Assembly: GCF_000496835.1 (NCBI RefSeq)
Contig: NZ_KI543237.1
Coordinates: forward strand, 514,364 to 578,363
Direction of reading: 5' to 3'
DNA length: 64,000 nucleotides
Source of the DNA: Thalassobacillus devorans MSP14
GTDB lineage: Bacteria > Bacillota > Bacilli > Bacillales > Halobacillaceae
Positions 55,482 through 63,147 of this stretch are shown here, in pieces (positions within the stretch are counted from its first letter, which is position 1; each line of letters starts with the position of its first letter). The position numbers and the translations under genes are program-made. The notes beneath the pieces were generated by a model. That model was not told the DNA's origin, searched no databases, and saw only the letters and a program-made list of their open reading frames with translations.

Positions 55482-57341
55482 CTATTCCACAAACGAATAC
55501 GAGGGAACTTCTTCATTATTTGCCAGTGAAAGGACATAATCTTTCAAATACTGCTGATCAAATATGTAATGCTGCCTGATAAGTGTGTCAACTTGGTTAA
55601 AGTCTACTTCAACTGAATTGCCGACGAAAATCTTAGGGAACACCGGCTTTTGATCGGCTTCATTGTCATTCAATAGCTCTTCATACATTTTTTCACCCGG
55701 ACGAATCCCTGTATATTCGATACCGATTTCTTCTATGCTGTACCCCGAGAGTTGAATCAGATTACTTGCTAAATCAACAATTTTGACCGGTTCTCCCATA
55801 TCGAGGACAAATATTTCCCCGCCGCCTGCAAGTGCCCCTGCCTGCAACACTAGACGGGATGCTTCTGGTATGGTCATAAAATACCTGGTCATGTCAGGAT
55901 GAGTGACAGTGACCGGTCCACCCTTGGCAATCTGCTTTTTAAAGAGTGGAATGACACTCCCACGGCTCCCTAATACATTTCCAAAACGTACCGCTACGAA
56001 TTTGGTACTGCTGTTCCGGGCCAGCTGCTGAATCACCATTTCTGCAATCCGCTTTGTCGATCCCATCACATTAGTTGGATTAACTGCTTTATCAGAAGAG
56101 ATCAGAACAAAATTACCGACGCCAGCTAAATCTGCTGCTTCCGCTACGTTCTTCGTTCCAATCACATTATTTTTCACAGCTTCATCGGGGTTCGCTTCCA
56201 TCAGAGGAACATGCTTATGAGCAGCTGCATGATAAATATAGGCTGGTACATACTCCTTCACCAGCTGGATGATACGATCTCTATCCTGAATATCAGCAAT
56301 AACCGGGATGAGTTCCGTTTCGAGCCCCAGCTGTTTTAATTCCATATGAATCTTATAAATGCTATTTTCTCCATGTCCCAATAAAAGCAATTTTTTAGGG
56401 CGGAACTTTACCAGCTGGCGGCAAATTTCTGAACCAATGGATCCTCCTGCCCCTGTCACCATTACCGTCTGGCCGTGAATTTCATTAGAAATAGAATCGA
56501 TATCCAACTCCACAGGATCACGTCCAAGCAAGTCTTCAATGGAGACATCACGAATCTGGCTCACCGATACATTACCCAGTGCAATATCTTCAATCATAGG
56601 CAGGGTTTGGACACTCGCTACTATACTTTGTGCTTCCGTAATAATCTCCTTGACCCTTTCCCGTTCGACAGAAGGCATGGCGATAACAATATGATTGATC
56701 GATTTCTCCTCTACCACCCTTGCCAAATCCTTCGTGTTCCCTAGTACGGGGACATTGTTAACAGATAAGTGATGAAGAGTGAAATTATCGTCGATAAAAC
56801 CTATCAAATTGATATCTTGCTGTTCGTTCCCCTTCATTTGTCGTGCCAGCATCTGTCCAGCAGACCCCGCCCCGACAATCAACGTACGCTTTTTATCCTC
56901 ATTCTTCCCTGTCTGATTCATTTTTTTCTGCCCTAATGCAAAGTTAAATCCATAGGTATTGTAATAACGCCAGGCTAACCGTATGCCTCCAATCAATATG
57001 ATATGGAGCATCCAGGTCACAATCAGCGCCCGTTCATATACCATTCCAAACATCAACTGTTGTTCGACCGCAGTCACTACGATAGAACCTGTAACTGCAA
57101 CCAATATACCGATTAATTCTTCGATACTCGCATAACGCCACACTTTTTTATATAAGTCCAGAAGATATGAGAACAAGTGGTGAGTTAATAGCAGCGTTAC
57201 CGATGATACGAACATGAAACGGTCGAACTCATGCCTATACGGATTTAAAAAATAATGAGACATAAAAATGGAAAAAGTAACGATGATTGAATCTATCAGT
57301 ATTAATAACGCCAGGCGTTTACTATACGTCAATAGTTGCAC
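55482..57341 (-). CDS. EpsC/CapD/PglF-type membrane UDP-GlcNAc 4,6-dehydratase
   Basis: This 619-residue enzyme has four N-terminal membrane segments (about 10-110), a first Rossmann domain with GAGSAGQMLARQM near 155, and a second SDR domain with VTGAGGSIGSEICRQL near 292 and SSDKAVNPTNVMGSTKR near 408 (MxxxK, as in EpsC/PglF). It makes UDP-2-acetamido-4-keto-sugar, the substrate for the DegT aminotransferase at 36802. It is the first gene of the large block, behind a 500-base upstream region. Confidence 0.93.
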   Translation of the reverse strand: MQLLTYSKRLALLILIDSIIVTFSIFMSHYFLNPYRHEFDRFMFVSSVTLLLTHHLFSYLLDLYKKVWRYASIEELIGILVAVTGSIVVTAVEQQLMFGMVYERALIVTWMLHIILIGGIRLAWRYYNTYGFNFALGQKKMNQTGKNEDKKRTLIVGAGSAGQMLARQMKGNEQQDINLIGFIDDNFTLHHLSVNNVPVLGNTKDLARVVEEKSINHIVIAMPSVERERVKEIITEAQSIVASVQTLPMIEDIALGNVSVSQIRDVSIEDLLGRDPVELDIDSISNEIHGQTVMVTGAGGSIGSEICRQLVKFRPKKLLLLGHGENSIYKIHMELKQLGLETELIPVIADIQDRDRIIQLVKEYVPAYIYHAAAHKHVPLMEANPDEAVKNNVIGTKNVAEAADLAGVGNFVLISSDKAVNPTNVMGSTKRIAEMVIQQLARNSSTKFVAVRFGNVLGSRGSVIPLFKKQIAKGGPVTVTHPDMTRYFMTIPEASRLVLQAGALAGGGEIFVLDMGEPVKIVDLASNLIQLSGYSIEEIGIEYTGIRPGEKMYEELLNDNEADQKPVFPKIFVGNSVEVDFNQVDTLIRQHYIFDQQYLKDYVLSLANNEEVPSYSFVE

Positions 57342-57817
57342 CTTCCTTCCGCCTTCTTGATCGATAAGATTTCATTAAACTTAGTGTTGGCAGAGCCTGC
57401 ACCGTAAAACATTACATTATATAATTATTTCAATTTGAAATTATTTTTCGGCGTGTAAATACAGGCTGAATCAGGTGAAACACATCTAAATCAACTGTTC
57501 AACTGTACGTATTTGTATGTAATACTTTTATAACCTTGTATATACAGAAGCAATATCTTTTTTATAGTGGCTATATTAACACAGTCCGGTCTTTTATTAA
57601 TGAGGGCTAAAGATGCACTCAGTTTTACCCCCTACCCAAGAAACCGATCTTAGGCAACTATCATCCTATTGTTTTGAAAATTCTTCTAACAATCAGTCGC
57701 CTTTTCGTCGCATTCCATAACAGGTCTATTTACTCCCTCACTCCTTAATATAGGAAAAGTAATGCAGCTTATGAATTATTTGGATAGGCAAATATGATGA
57801 TTTTGCCAAATAAACAA
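57342..57817. promoter_or_regulatory. Upstream region of the polysaccharide block
   Basis: This AT-rich stretch of almost 480 bases holds no gene. It must carry the main leftward promoter for the block, but I cannot choose a -35/-10 pair confidently. No RfaH-type ops element is visible. Confidence 0.4.
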
Positions 57818-57860
57818 AAAAAATACATCTGATCGACAAAAATTGTCGATAGATGTATTA
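57818..57860 (-). terminator. Terminator of the YwqE-type phosphatase gene
   Basis: AATACATC and ATCGAC pair with GTCGAT and ATGTATT around an AAAAATT loop; read leftward a long T-rich tail follows. It lies about 13 bases past the phosphatase stop, so that gene and the EpsC-like gene are transcribed separately. Confidence 0.85.
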
Positions 57861-57872
57861 GATATTGGCGAA

Positions 57873-58640
57873 CTAAAAAATACCAAGGAACTTCTTCTTT
57901 TTTATCTCCTCCGGTGGCTCTGCTGCCAATATTTGCCCTTCCGTCACATAGAAAGCATTTTCTGTAAATTGATATACGGAGGAAGTTCCATGCTGCTTCC
58001 TTATATCATCATAAGCTTCTTTCATACAAAAACCACGGCTGTGGGTATTATGGGCATCGGATGCAATCAAATGTGTAAGCTTGGCTTCGATTAATTGATG
58101 AGAAAATTTTTGAATCGACTTTCCGAACTTTCCAGCCACGCTGGCAGCCGTAACCTGAGTATACGCACCGCCTTTTACAAATTGATAAAGCAGATCTGGT
58201 TCCTGAATAAGTTTTTTATTTCGTTCCGGATGAACAATAACCGGTTTGAAGCCATCACGCTGCAAATCGAATAGTAGACGCTTGGTATAGCGGGGAACCT
58301 GGTCCGAAGGAAGTTCGACAAATATATATCCGCTATCAATATTCAGTGGGAGAATCTCTTCTTTTTTTAAATCCTCGGCCATCTCTCCAAAGATACGGGT
58401 TTCCTGCCCTGGAAGGATGGTCAATTCAACCCCCCTCTGTTCCAGCTCGAAATTCAATTGCTGAACATGGTGCAAAATATCGAGACGGGGGTTCTCATAC
58501 TTTCCATTCTTATGATGCGGGGTAGCAATAATTGTATCGATACCCTGATCGACCGCTTCTTTTGCCATTACGATGCTGTCTTCCAAGGTTTGGGCTCCAT
58601 CATCAATTCCGGGGAGGATGTGGCAATGAATATCTATCAT
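57873..58640 (-). CDS. ywqE: CpsB/YwqE-type protein-tyrosine phosphatase
   Basis: This 255-residue manganese-dependent phosphatase of the PHP family begins MIDIHCHILPGIDDGAQTLE (the metal-binding HxH) and has ATPHHKNGKY, RPET-like EQRGVELTILPGQETR and IASDAHNTHSRGF. Such enzymes dephosphorylate the bacterial tyrosine kinase that controls capsule length and export. ATG at 58640 has AGAGGTG upstream. No BY-kinase or Wzz-type modulator is found in this window, so its partner is elsewhere or lost. Confidence 0.93.
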   Translation of the reverse strand: MIDIHCHILPGIDDGAQTLEDSIVMAKEAVDQGIDTIIATPHHKNGKYENPRLDILHHVQQLNFELEQRGVELTILPGQETRIFGEMAEDLKKEEILPLNIDSGYIFVELPSDQVPRYTKRLLFDLQRDGFKPVIVHPERNKKLIQEPDLLYQFVKGGAYTQVTAASVAGKFGKSIQKFSHQLIEAKLTHLIASDAHNTHSRGFCMKEAYDDIRKQHGTSSVYQFTENAFYVTEGQILAAEPPEEIKKKKFLGIF

Positions 58641-58701
58641 CCACTTCACCTCTTTCAAATTTAATCTACGTACCTCATAAACTATCAGCTTTAGTATAGC
58701 A

Positions 58702-58744
58702 AACCACCCCGGAGCCTCCAAATTCAGGAGGTTCCGGGGTGGTT
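58702..58744. repeat. GC-rich palindromic repeat, reverse-oriented copy
   Basis: AACCACCCCGGAGCCTCC and its complementary arm (ending GGGGTGGTT) form a palindrome. Read on the minus strand it lines up with the first subtype. It lies upstream of the phosphatase gene. Confidence 0.75.
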
Positions 58745-58757
58745 GGTGGAAAGCTGG

Positions 58758-59048
58758 TCAATTTCCTTTTGAAGATTGCATTAATTTTTTTAGCTTTAGG
58801 TCTTCCAGCGTGAATGATACACACTTTATTTTTTCTTCTTTCCGCTCCTTTATGTCAGCAAAATGAATCATGAAAACACTAAATGTAACGGTTAGAATAT
58901 CTAAAATTAAACACAAAAAATAACTGAGCGGAGTTTCCCATCTACTTAGTATCTGCCAATTCACAAGCAATACGATAGCTATCAATAATAAAGCACAAAC
59001 CTTAACCAGTTTGCGAATAGAAAAAAATTTCGACATTAAGTTCCACAT
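58758..59048 (-). CDS. Small membrane protein, two segments
   Basis: This protein of about 96 residues has two hydrophobic stretches (about 16-34 and 41-62) followed by a charged tail (ADIKERKEEKIKC). ATG 59048 is preferred, with GTGGAG upstream; an ATG at 59105 has no ribosome site. It is too short to be a Wzz-type chain-length regulator. I do not recognise the family. Confidence 0.55.
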   Translation of the reverse strand: MWNLMSKFFSIRKLVKVCALLLIAIVLLVNWQILSRWETPLSYFLCLILDILTVTFSVFMIHFADIKERKEEKIKCVSFTLEDLKLKKLMQSSKGN

Positions 59049-59287
59049 TCCTTCTCCACTTCTCAATTTCCTATACGAAGTATAAACAGCATTGTATTTA
59101 ATCAATCTGGTAACTTATGCAACTACTGAACCTTTACCAATGAGATCTATTAATTAGAAGTTATCTAGTATAAAAGACCTCTATTGTAACTATAATGTAA
59201 CATTAGTAAGGATTCAAGTCCTTATTTTCTTATTTTGTAAATAATTTCTAAACCATCTGTACTCCATACAAACCTTAAAGATGTTTC

Positions 59288-59392
59288 TTAGCTTGCCAAC
59301 CATCTCATCCAGCCAAAAAAGAGAAGCCATAAAGGGATACTGATTAATAAAGCCCATCTGAATCCGGTAATAAAATCATTTTCTTTAAACAT
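59288..59392 (-). CDS. 34-residue single-segment membrane protein
   Basis: It reads MFKENDFITGFRWALLISIP and on to WLAS and stop. GGAGGACG lies six bases before the ATG. The hydrophobic core WALLISIPLWLLFFGWM would span the membrane once. It is clearly similar in design to the 33-residue protein at 59487. Such minute proteins are easily missed and often modify a larger membrane partner. Function unknown. Confidence 0.65.
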   Translation of the reverse strand: MFKENDFITGFRWALLISIPLWLLFFGWMRWLAS

Positions 59393-59486
59393 GCATCGTC
59401 CTCCAATCACTTGATCAAAGATTGGTCATTTCATCCATAGACTACATGATAGCCAAAATGATTCTCACTTAAACCCGCCCGATAAT

Positions 59487-59588
59487 TTACTTCATCATGA
59501 GGTAGATCGTTAGAATGATGAGGACCCATAGTGGCAGCGAGAGCAAGATCCCCCACATACACCCTTTAGCAAAGTTGTTTTCTTCCAT
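59487..59588 (-). CDS. 33-residue single-segment membrane protein, sister of 59288
   Basis: It reads MEENNFAKGCMWGILLSLPL and on to MMK and stop. GGAGGAC precedes the ATG by seven bases. The shared pattern EN-x-F-xx-G-xx-W-xx-L-x-S-x-PLW with the protein at 59288 shows a duplicated pair. The two frames are close to the LCP gene terminator, so they probably have their own promoter(s). Confidence 0.65.
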   Translation of the reverse strand: MEENNFAKGCMWGILLSLPLWVLIILTIYLMMK

Positions 59589-59671
59589 CTTCTTGTCCTC
59601 CATCTCTGGTTATTGTAACTGTATGCTATCAGAAGACGGTTAACAAGAAAAATCGTTCGAAAAATTCATAC

Positions 59672-59696
59672 AAAAAACTACCCTTATCGGGTAGTT
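59672..59696 (-). terminator. Terminator of the second LCP gene
   Basis: AACTACCC pairs with GGGTAGTT over a five-base loop; read leftward a T6 tract follows. Confidence 0.9.
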
Positions 59697-59699
59697 AGA

Positions 59700-60650
59700 C
59701 TATGAGTTATATTCTTCGATCATACTATGCACTTTCTGTACTTCTTTCTCTGGAACTTGAAGATAATAGATACCGTTAATTTTGATCCCTTGACCTGTCA
59801 TTTGATAGGTGACCATATTCTTTCTCGTACTACTATAATTCGTCAAAAGGTTTTTCATATCACTGAACTTCATGTTGGTCTTCATATTATCACCCAGAAC
59901 GCCAATCATATTATCGATTTTATTGACGGATGCTACGCTTGCACCTTTTTCAATAATCCCTTCTATTACCTGGCGCTGTCGTTGGTTACGTCCAAAGTCA
60001 CCATTAGGATCCTGATAACGCATGCGCACATATCCCATCGTCTTTGGGCCATTCAGCTCTATTTCACCTTTTGCATAATGATAGCCTTTCTTGTAATATC
60101 CACGGTCTTTCCAGTCGAGTTTGTTATTAACAGTGATCCCACCGACAGCGTCGACCATTTCTGTCAGACCTTCCATGTTCATGCTTACATAGTAGTCGAG
60201 CTCGATTTCAAGGAATGATTCAACAGTATTGATAGCCATGTCTGTTCCGCCAAATGCGTAAGCATGATTAATCTTGTCTTGTCGACCGTCCCCAACAATC
60301 GTAGTCCTGGTATCACGGGGAATACTGATCAGCTGCATTCGATTTTTCTTTGGATCAAGTGTCATCACCATTAATGCATCAGAGCGTCCACGATCATTGT
60401 TCCGTTCATCAACGCCCATTAAAAGTACGTTTACAGGCTTGTTTTCTTTCACTTTTTTCTTCCCAATATCATAATCAATCGAGGCAACTGGGGTATTCAT
60501 TTTCTTATCTACGGTTTGCTTAGCATTATTATAGATAGAGTATGCATATCCTCCACCACCAAGAATAACGAATAAAACTACTAACGATATGATTTTAAGC
60601 CATCTTTTACTTTTATGATTAGTAGATTTCCTGGCTCTTCTAGAAGTCAT
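59700..60650 (-). CDS. LCP (LytR-CpsA-Psr) family protein, second copy
   Basis: This 316-residue protein has an N-terminal cytoplasmic basic tail, one membrane segment (about 17-38), and the LCP domain with VLLMGVDERNNDRGRSDALM and SIPRDTRTTI motifs (the conserved Arg and Asp), as in LytR/TagU. It probably ligates the polysaccharide made by this locus to peptidoglycan. It lies seven bases after the galE frame. It resembles, but is distinct from, the LCP protein at 13061. Confidence 0.93.
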   Translation of the reverse strand: MTSRRARKSTNHKSKRWLKIISLVVLFVILGGGGYAYSIYNNAKQTVDKKMNTPVASIDYDIGKKKVKENKPVNVLLMGVDERNNDRGRSDALMVMTLDPKKNRMQLISIPRDTRTTIVGDGRQDKINHAYAFGGTDMAINTVESFLEIELDYYVSMNMEGLTEMVDAVGGITVNNKLDWKDRGYYKKGYHYAKGEIELNGPKTMGYVRMRYQDPNGDFGRNQRQRQVIEGIIEKGASVASVNKIDNMIGVLGDNMKTNMKFSDMKNLLTNYSSTRKNMVTYQMTGQGIKINGIYYLQVPEKEVQKVHSMIEEYNS

Positions 60651-60657
60651 AGGATAA

Positions 60658-61663
60658 TCACCTCTTATTTTCCCTTATAACATAACCATCTGGGTGTTGC
60701 TGGTGCCACTCCCAGGCAGTAGCAATGATGTCTTCCATATCAGTATACTTCGGATTCCATCCCAGCTCTTTCCGAGCTTTTTCAGCGGTTGCTACTAATT
60801 GCGCTGGGTCACCCGCACGCCGTTCTTTTACGACAGCCGGGATTGGGTGCTTGGTTACCCGTCTGGCGGCATCAATTACTTCCTTTACAGAAAAACCGTT
60901 TCCATTCCCAAGGTTGTATGTAACATTCACTTTTTCTTCCTTGATATGATCAAGAGCAAGAATATGAGCTTGAACCAAATCCTCCACATGGATATAATCA
61001 CGAATACAAGAGCCATCGGGTGTTGGGTAATCTTCTCCAAAGATAGAAATAGATTCACGCTGTCCTAGAGCTACTTGTAATATAATTGGAATTAAGTGTG
61101 TTTCCGGTTGATGGTCCTCCCCAATTTCATATTCCGAATGGGAACCAGCAACATTGAAATAGCGTAAAACTGCATAATTCAGTTCGTGAGCATTTGCAGC
61201 CCATTTTAACAGCTTCTCAATCGCCAGCTTAGTTTCTCCGTATGGATTAGTAGGATTGGTCATATCATCTTCGACAATCGGCATCCGCTCAGGTTCACCA
61301 TAAGTGGCAGCAGTCGAAGAAAAAACAATATTCTCCACTCCATGTTTAACCATAGACTTTATTAAATTTCAGCGAACCATATACATTATTTTCATAATAG
61401 GCCAGAGGTTCTTTGACACTTACACCTACTAGTGAATCAGCAGCGAAGTGCATAACAGAATCAATTGTGTAACCACGAAAGACCTGATCAATATCCTTTA
61501 TATTTCTAAGGTCACCTTCCACTACCTCCGCACCTTCTACAACAGCCTCTCGATGCCCGGTTTGAAAATTATCAAAAACCACTACCTTTTTACCGCTTTT
61601 AATCAGTTCGGCTACTGCATGGCTGCCAATATAACCAGCACCGCCACAAACTAGTACAGTCAT
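60658..61663 (-). pseudogene. galE: Frameshifted UDP-glucose 4-epimerase
   Basis: Two frames together make a full GalE. The first half (61346-61663) has VCGGAGYIGSHAVAELI; the second (60658-61353) has VFSSTAATYGEPE and YGETK. The shift lies at 61364-61366, where one extra T in AAATTTAATAAAG breaks the frame; removing it restores KLIKSMVKHGV. An intact galE exists at 48074, so loss would be tolerated. A sequencing error in a short homopolymer is an alternative. Confidence 0.85.
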
Positions 61664-61679
61664 AATATCCCTCCTACCA

Positions 61680-62483
61680 TTAACGATTCAATTTAGCTAA
61701 GAACCAAGGGTTTCTCAAGTCTTCTTTATTATATCGTAAAGGGTTCGATCCTCCTGCAATAGTCACCTGTCCTCCAGCATGCTCCACAATTGCTTGGCCT
61801 GCACCTGTATCCCATTCCATGGTTGGAGCATAACGCGGATAAAAGTCCGCAGCCCCTTCAGCAACAAGGCACAGCTTCAAGGAACTACCTGCTGATAGAG
61901 TTTCTACTTGCTTGTAATCTCTTTTTAAACCCTCAATAAATTCCTCTGTCTCTTTGGACATATGAGACCGGCTAGCTACTACTTTCACTTGATTAGGTTG
62001 CTTATCTTGAAGTGGCAATACAACTGATTTCGAATAAAAGTCTTCTAAGTTTTCCAAGGAGTTCACGTATGCTTCTGCATTTTCTAACTTATAAGATCCT
62101 TTACTTTGCTGCCCCACATAAAATGTATCTAAAGCAGGAGCATAAATCACTCCAAAAACAGGCTTGCCCTGTTCGATCAAGGCAATATTAACGGTAAACT
62201 CATCATTCTTTTTAATAAACTCTTTCGTTCCATCAATCGGGTCAACTAACCAAAATTTCTCCCATGCAGAACGTTCTTCATAAGCAATATTTTTTCCTTC
62301 CTCACTTAAAATAGGAATTTCAGGATAGTTTTCCTTCAAAGCTTTTTGAATGACTTCATGTGATTTCATATCTGCTATAGTAAGTGGGGATTCGTCTTCT
62401 TTATATTCAACATCAAAATCAGTTTGATAGATTTTCATTATTTCCTGTCCTGCTTCATAAGCTGCTTTAATGACAGATAGCAT
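61680..62483 (-). CDS. cysQ: 3'(2'),5'-bisphosphate nucleotidase, copy 2
   Basis: This 267-residue paralogue of the gene at 37938 shares most motifs, including DESPLTIADMKSHE, DPIDGTKEF and WDTGAGQAIVE. ATG 62483 has GAGGAGG upstream; an ATG at 62507 precedes that site. It presumably also hydrolyses PAP. It has about nine additional residues in the middle (EDFYSKSV region). Confidence 0.93.
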   Translation of the reverse strand: MLSVIKAAYEAGQEIMKIYQTDFDVEYKEDESPLTIADMKSHEVIQKALKENYPEIPILSEEGKNIAYEERSAWEKFWLVDPIDGTKEFIKKNDEFTVNIALIEQGKPVFGVIYAPALDTFYVGQQSKGSYKLENAEAYVNSLENLEDFYSKSVVLPLQDKQPNQVKVVASRSHMSKETEEFIEGLKRDYKQVETLSAGSSLKLCLVAEGAADFYPRYAPTMEWDTGAGQAIVEHAGGQVTIAGGSNPLRYNKEDLRNPWFLAKLNR

Positions 62484-62504
62484 ATACTTCCTCCTCATAA
62501 AAGA

Positions 62505-62531
62505 CAATCGCCAGCAAAGTACTGGCGATTG
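62505..62531 (-). promoter_or_regulatory. Hairpin between cysC and cysQ, copy 2
   Basis: CAATCGCCAG and CTGGCGATTG form a perfect 10-base stem with a seven-base loop. It is at the same place as the hairpin at 38741-38765; the loops and stem bases differ, so the structure rather than the sequence seems conserved. Confidence 0.55.
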
Positions 62532-62536
62532 CTTGT

Positions 62537-63133
62537 TTAAATTAATTGCTGCTTTACTAGGTAACTGATAATCGTTTCAACAGATTCGTCCAAGTTCTGA
62601 CGGTCGGTTTCCACCACTACTTCAGGACTGTTAGGCTCTTCATATGGAGCATCAATCCCAGTGAAGCCCTTGATTTCTCCTGAACGAGCCTTCTGATACA
62701 AACCTTTCGGGTCACGTTTCTCACATTCTTCTAGAGAACATTTTACAAAAACTTCGATGAATTCTCCTTTTCCAAGAAGTTCACGGACCTGGTCGCGATC
62801 TTCACGATATGGAGAAATGAAAGCTGTCATGGTTACTAGACCAGCATCATTCATCAATTTAGCAACTTCACCGATACGGCGAATATTTTCGGTACGATCT
62901 TCCGGACTGAAGCCTAAATTCTTATTTAATCCATGGCGTACATTATCCCCATCGAGACGATAAGAACGGATGCCACGTTCATGTAATGCTCTTTCCAGTG
63001 CTACAGAAACAGTAGATTTACCAGACCCAGAGAGCCCTGTAAACCAAATCACCGGGCTTTTATGGTCATTCATGCTTTGACGATCTTGTTTGGATACAGT
63101 TGAGTCATGCCATGTGATGTTAGTAGATTTCAT
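62537..63133 (-). CDS. cysC: Adenylylsulfate kinase, copy 2
   Basis: This 198-residue APS kinase is the same length as copy 1 and nearly identical to it (P-loop GLSGSGKS at 33-40; [20 protein letters not shown]). It lies 14 bases after the second transporter. The close match suggests a recent duplication or gene conversion. Confidence 0.95.
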   Translation of the reverse strand: MKSTNITWHDSTVSKQDRQSMNDHKSPVIWFTGLSGSGKSTVSVALERALHERGIRSYRLDGDNVRHGLNKNLGFSPEDRTENIRRIGEVAKLMNDAGLVTMTAFISPYREDRDQVRELLGKGEFIEVFVKCSLEECEKRDPKGLYQKARSGEIKGFTGIDAPYEEPNSPEVVVETDRQNLDESVETIISYLVKQQLI

Positions 63134-63147
63134 ATAACTACTCCTTC

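Noticed and set aside
378-58744. CRISPR array made of the palindromes
   Set aside because: Copies are kilobases apart, not regularly spaced, and no cas gene is present.
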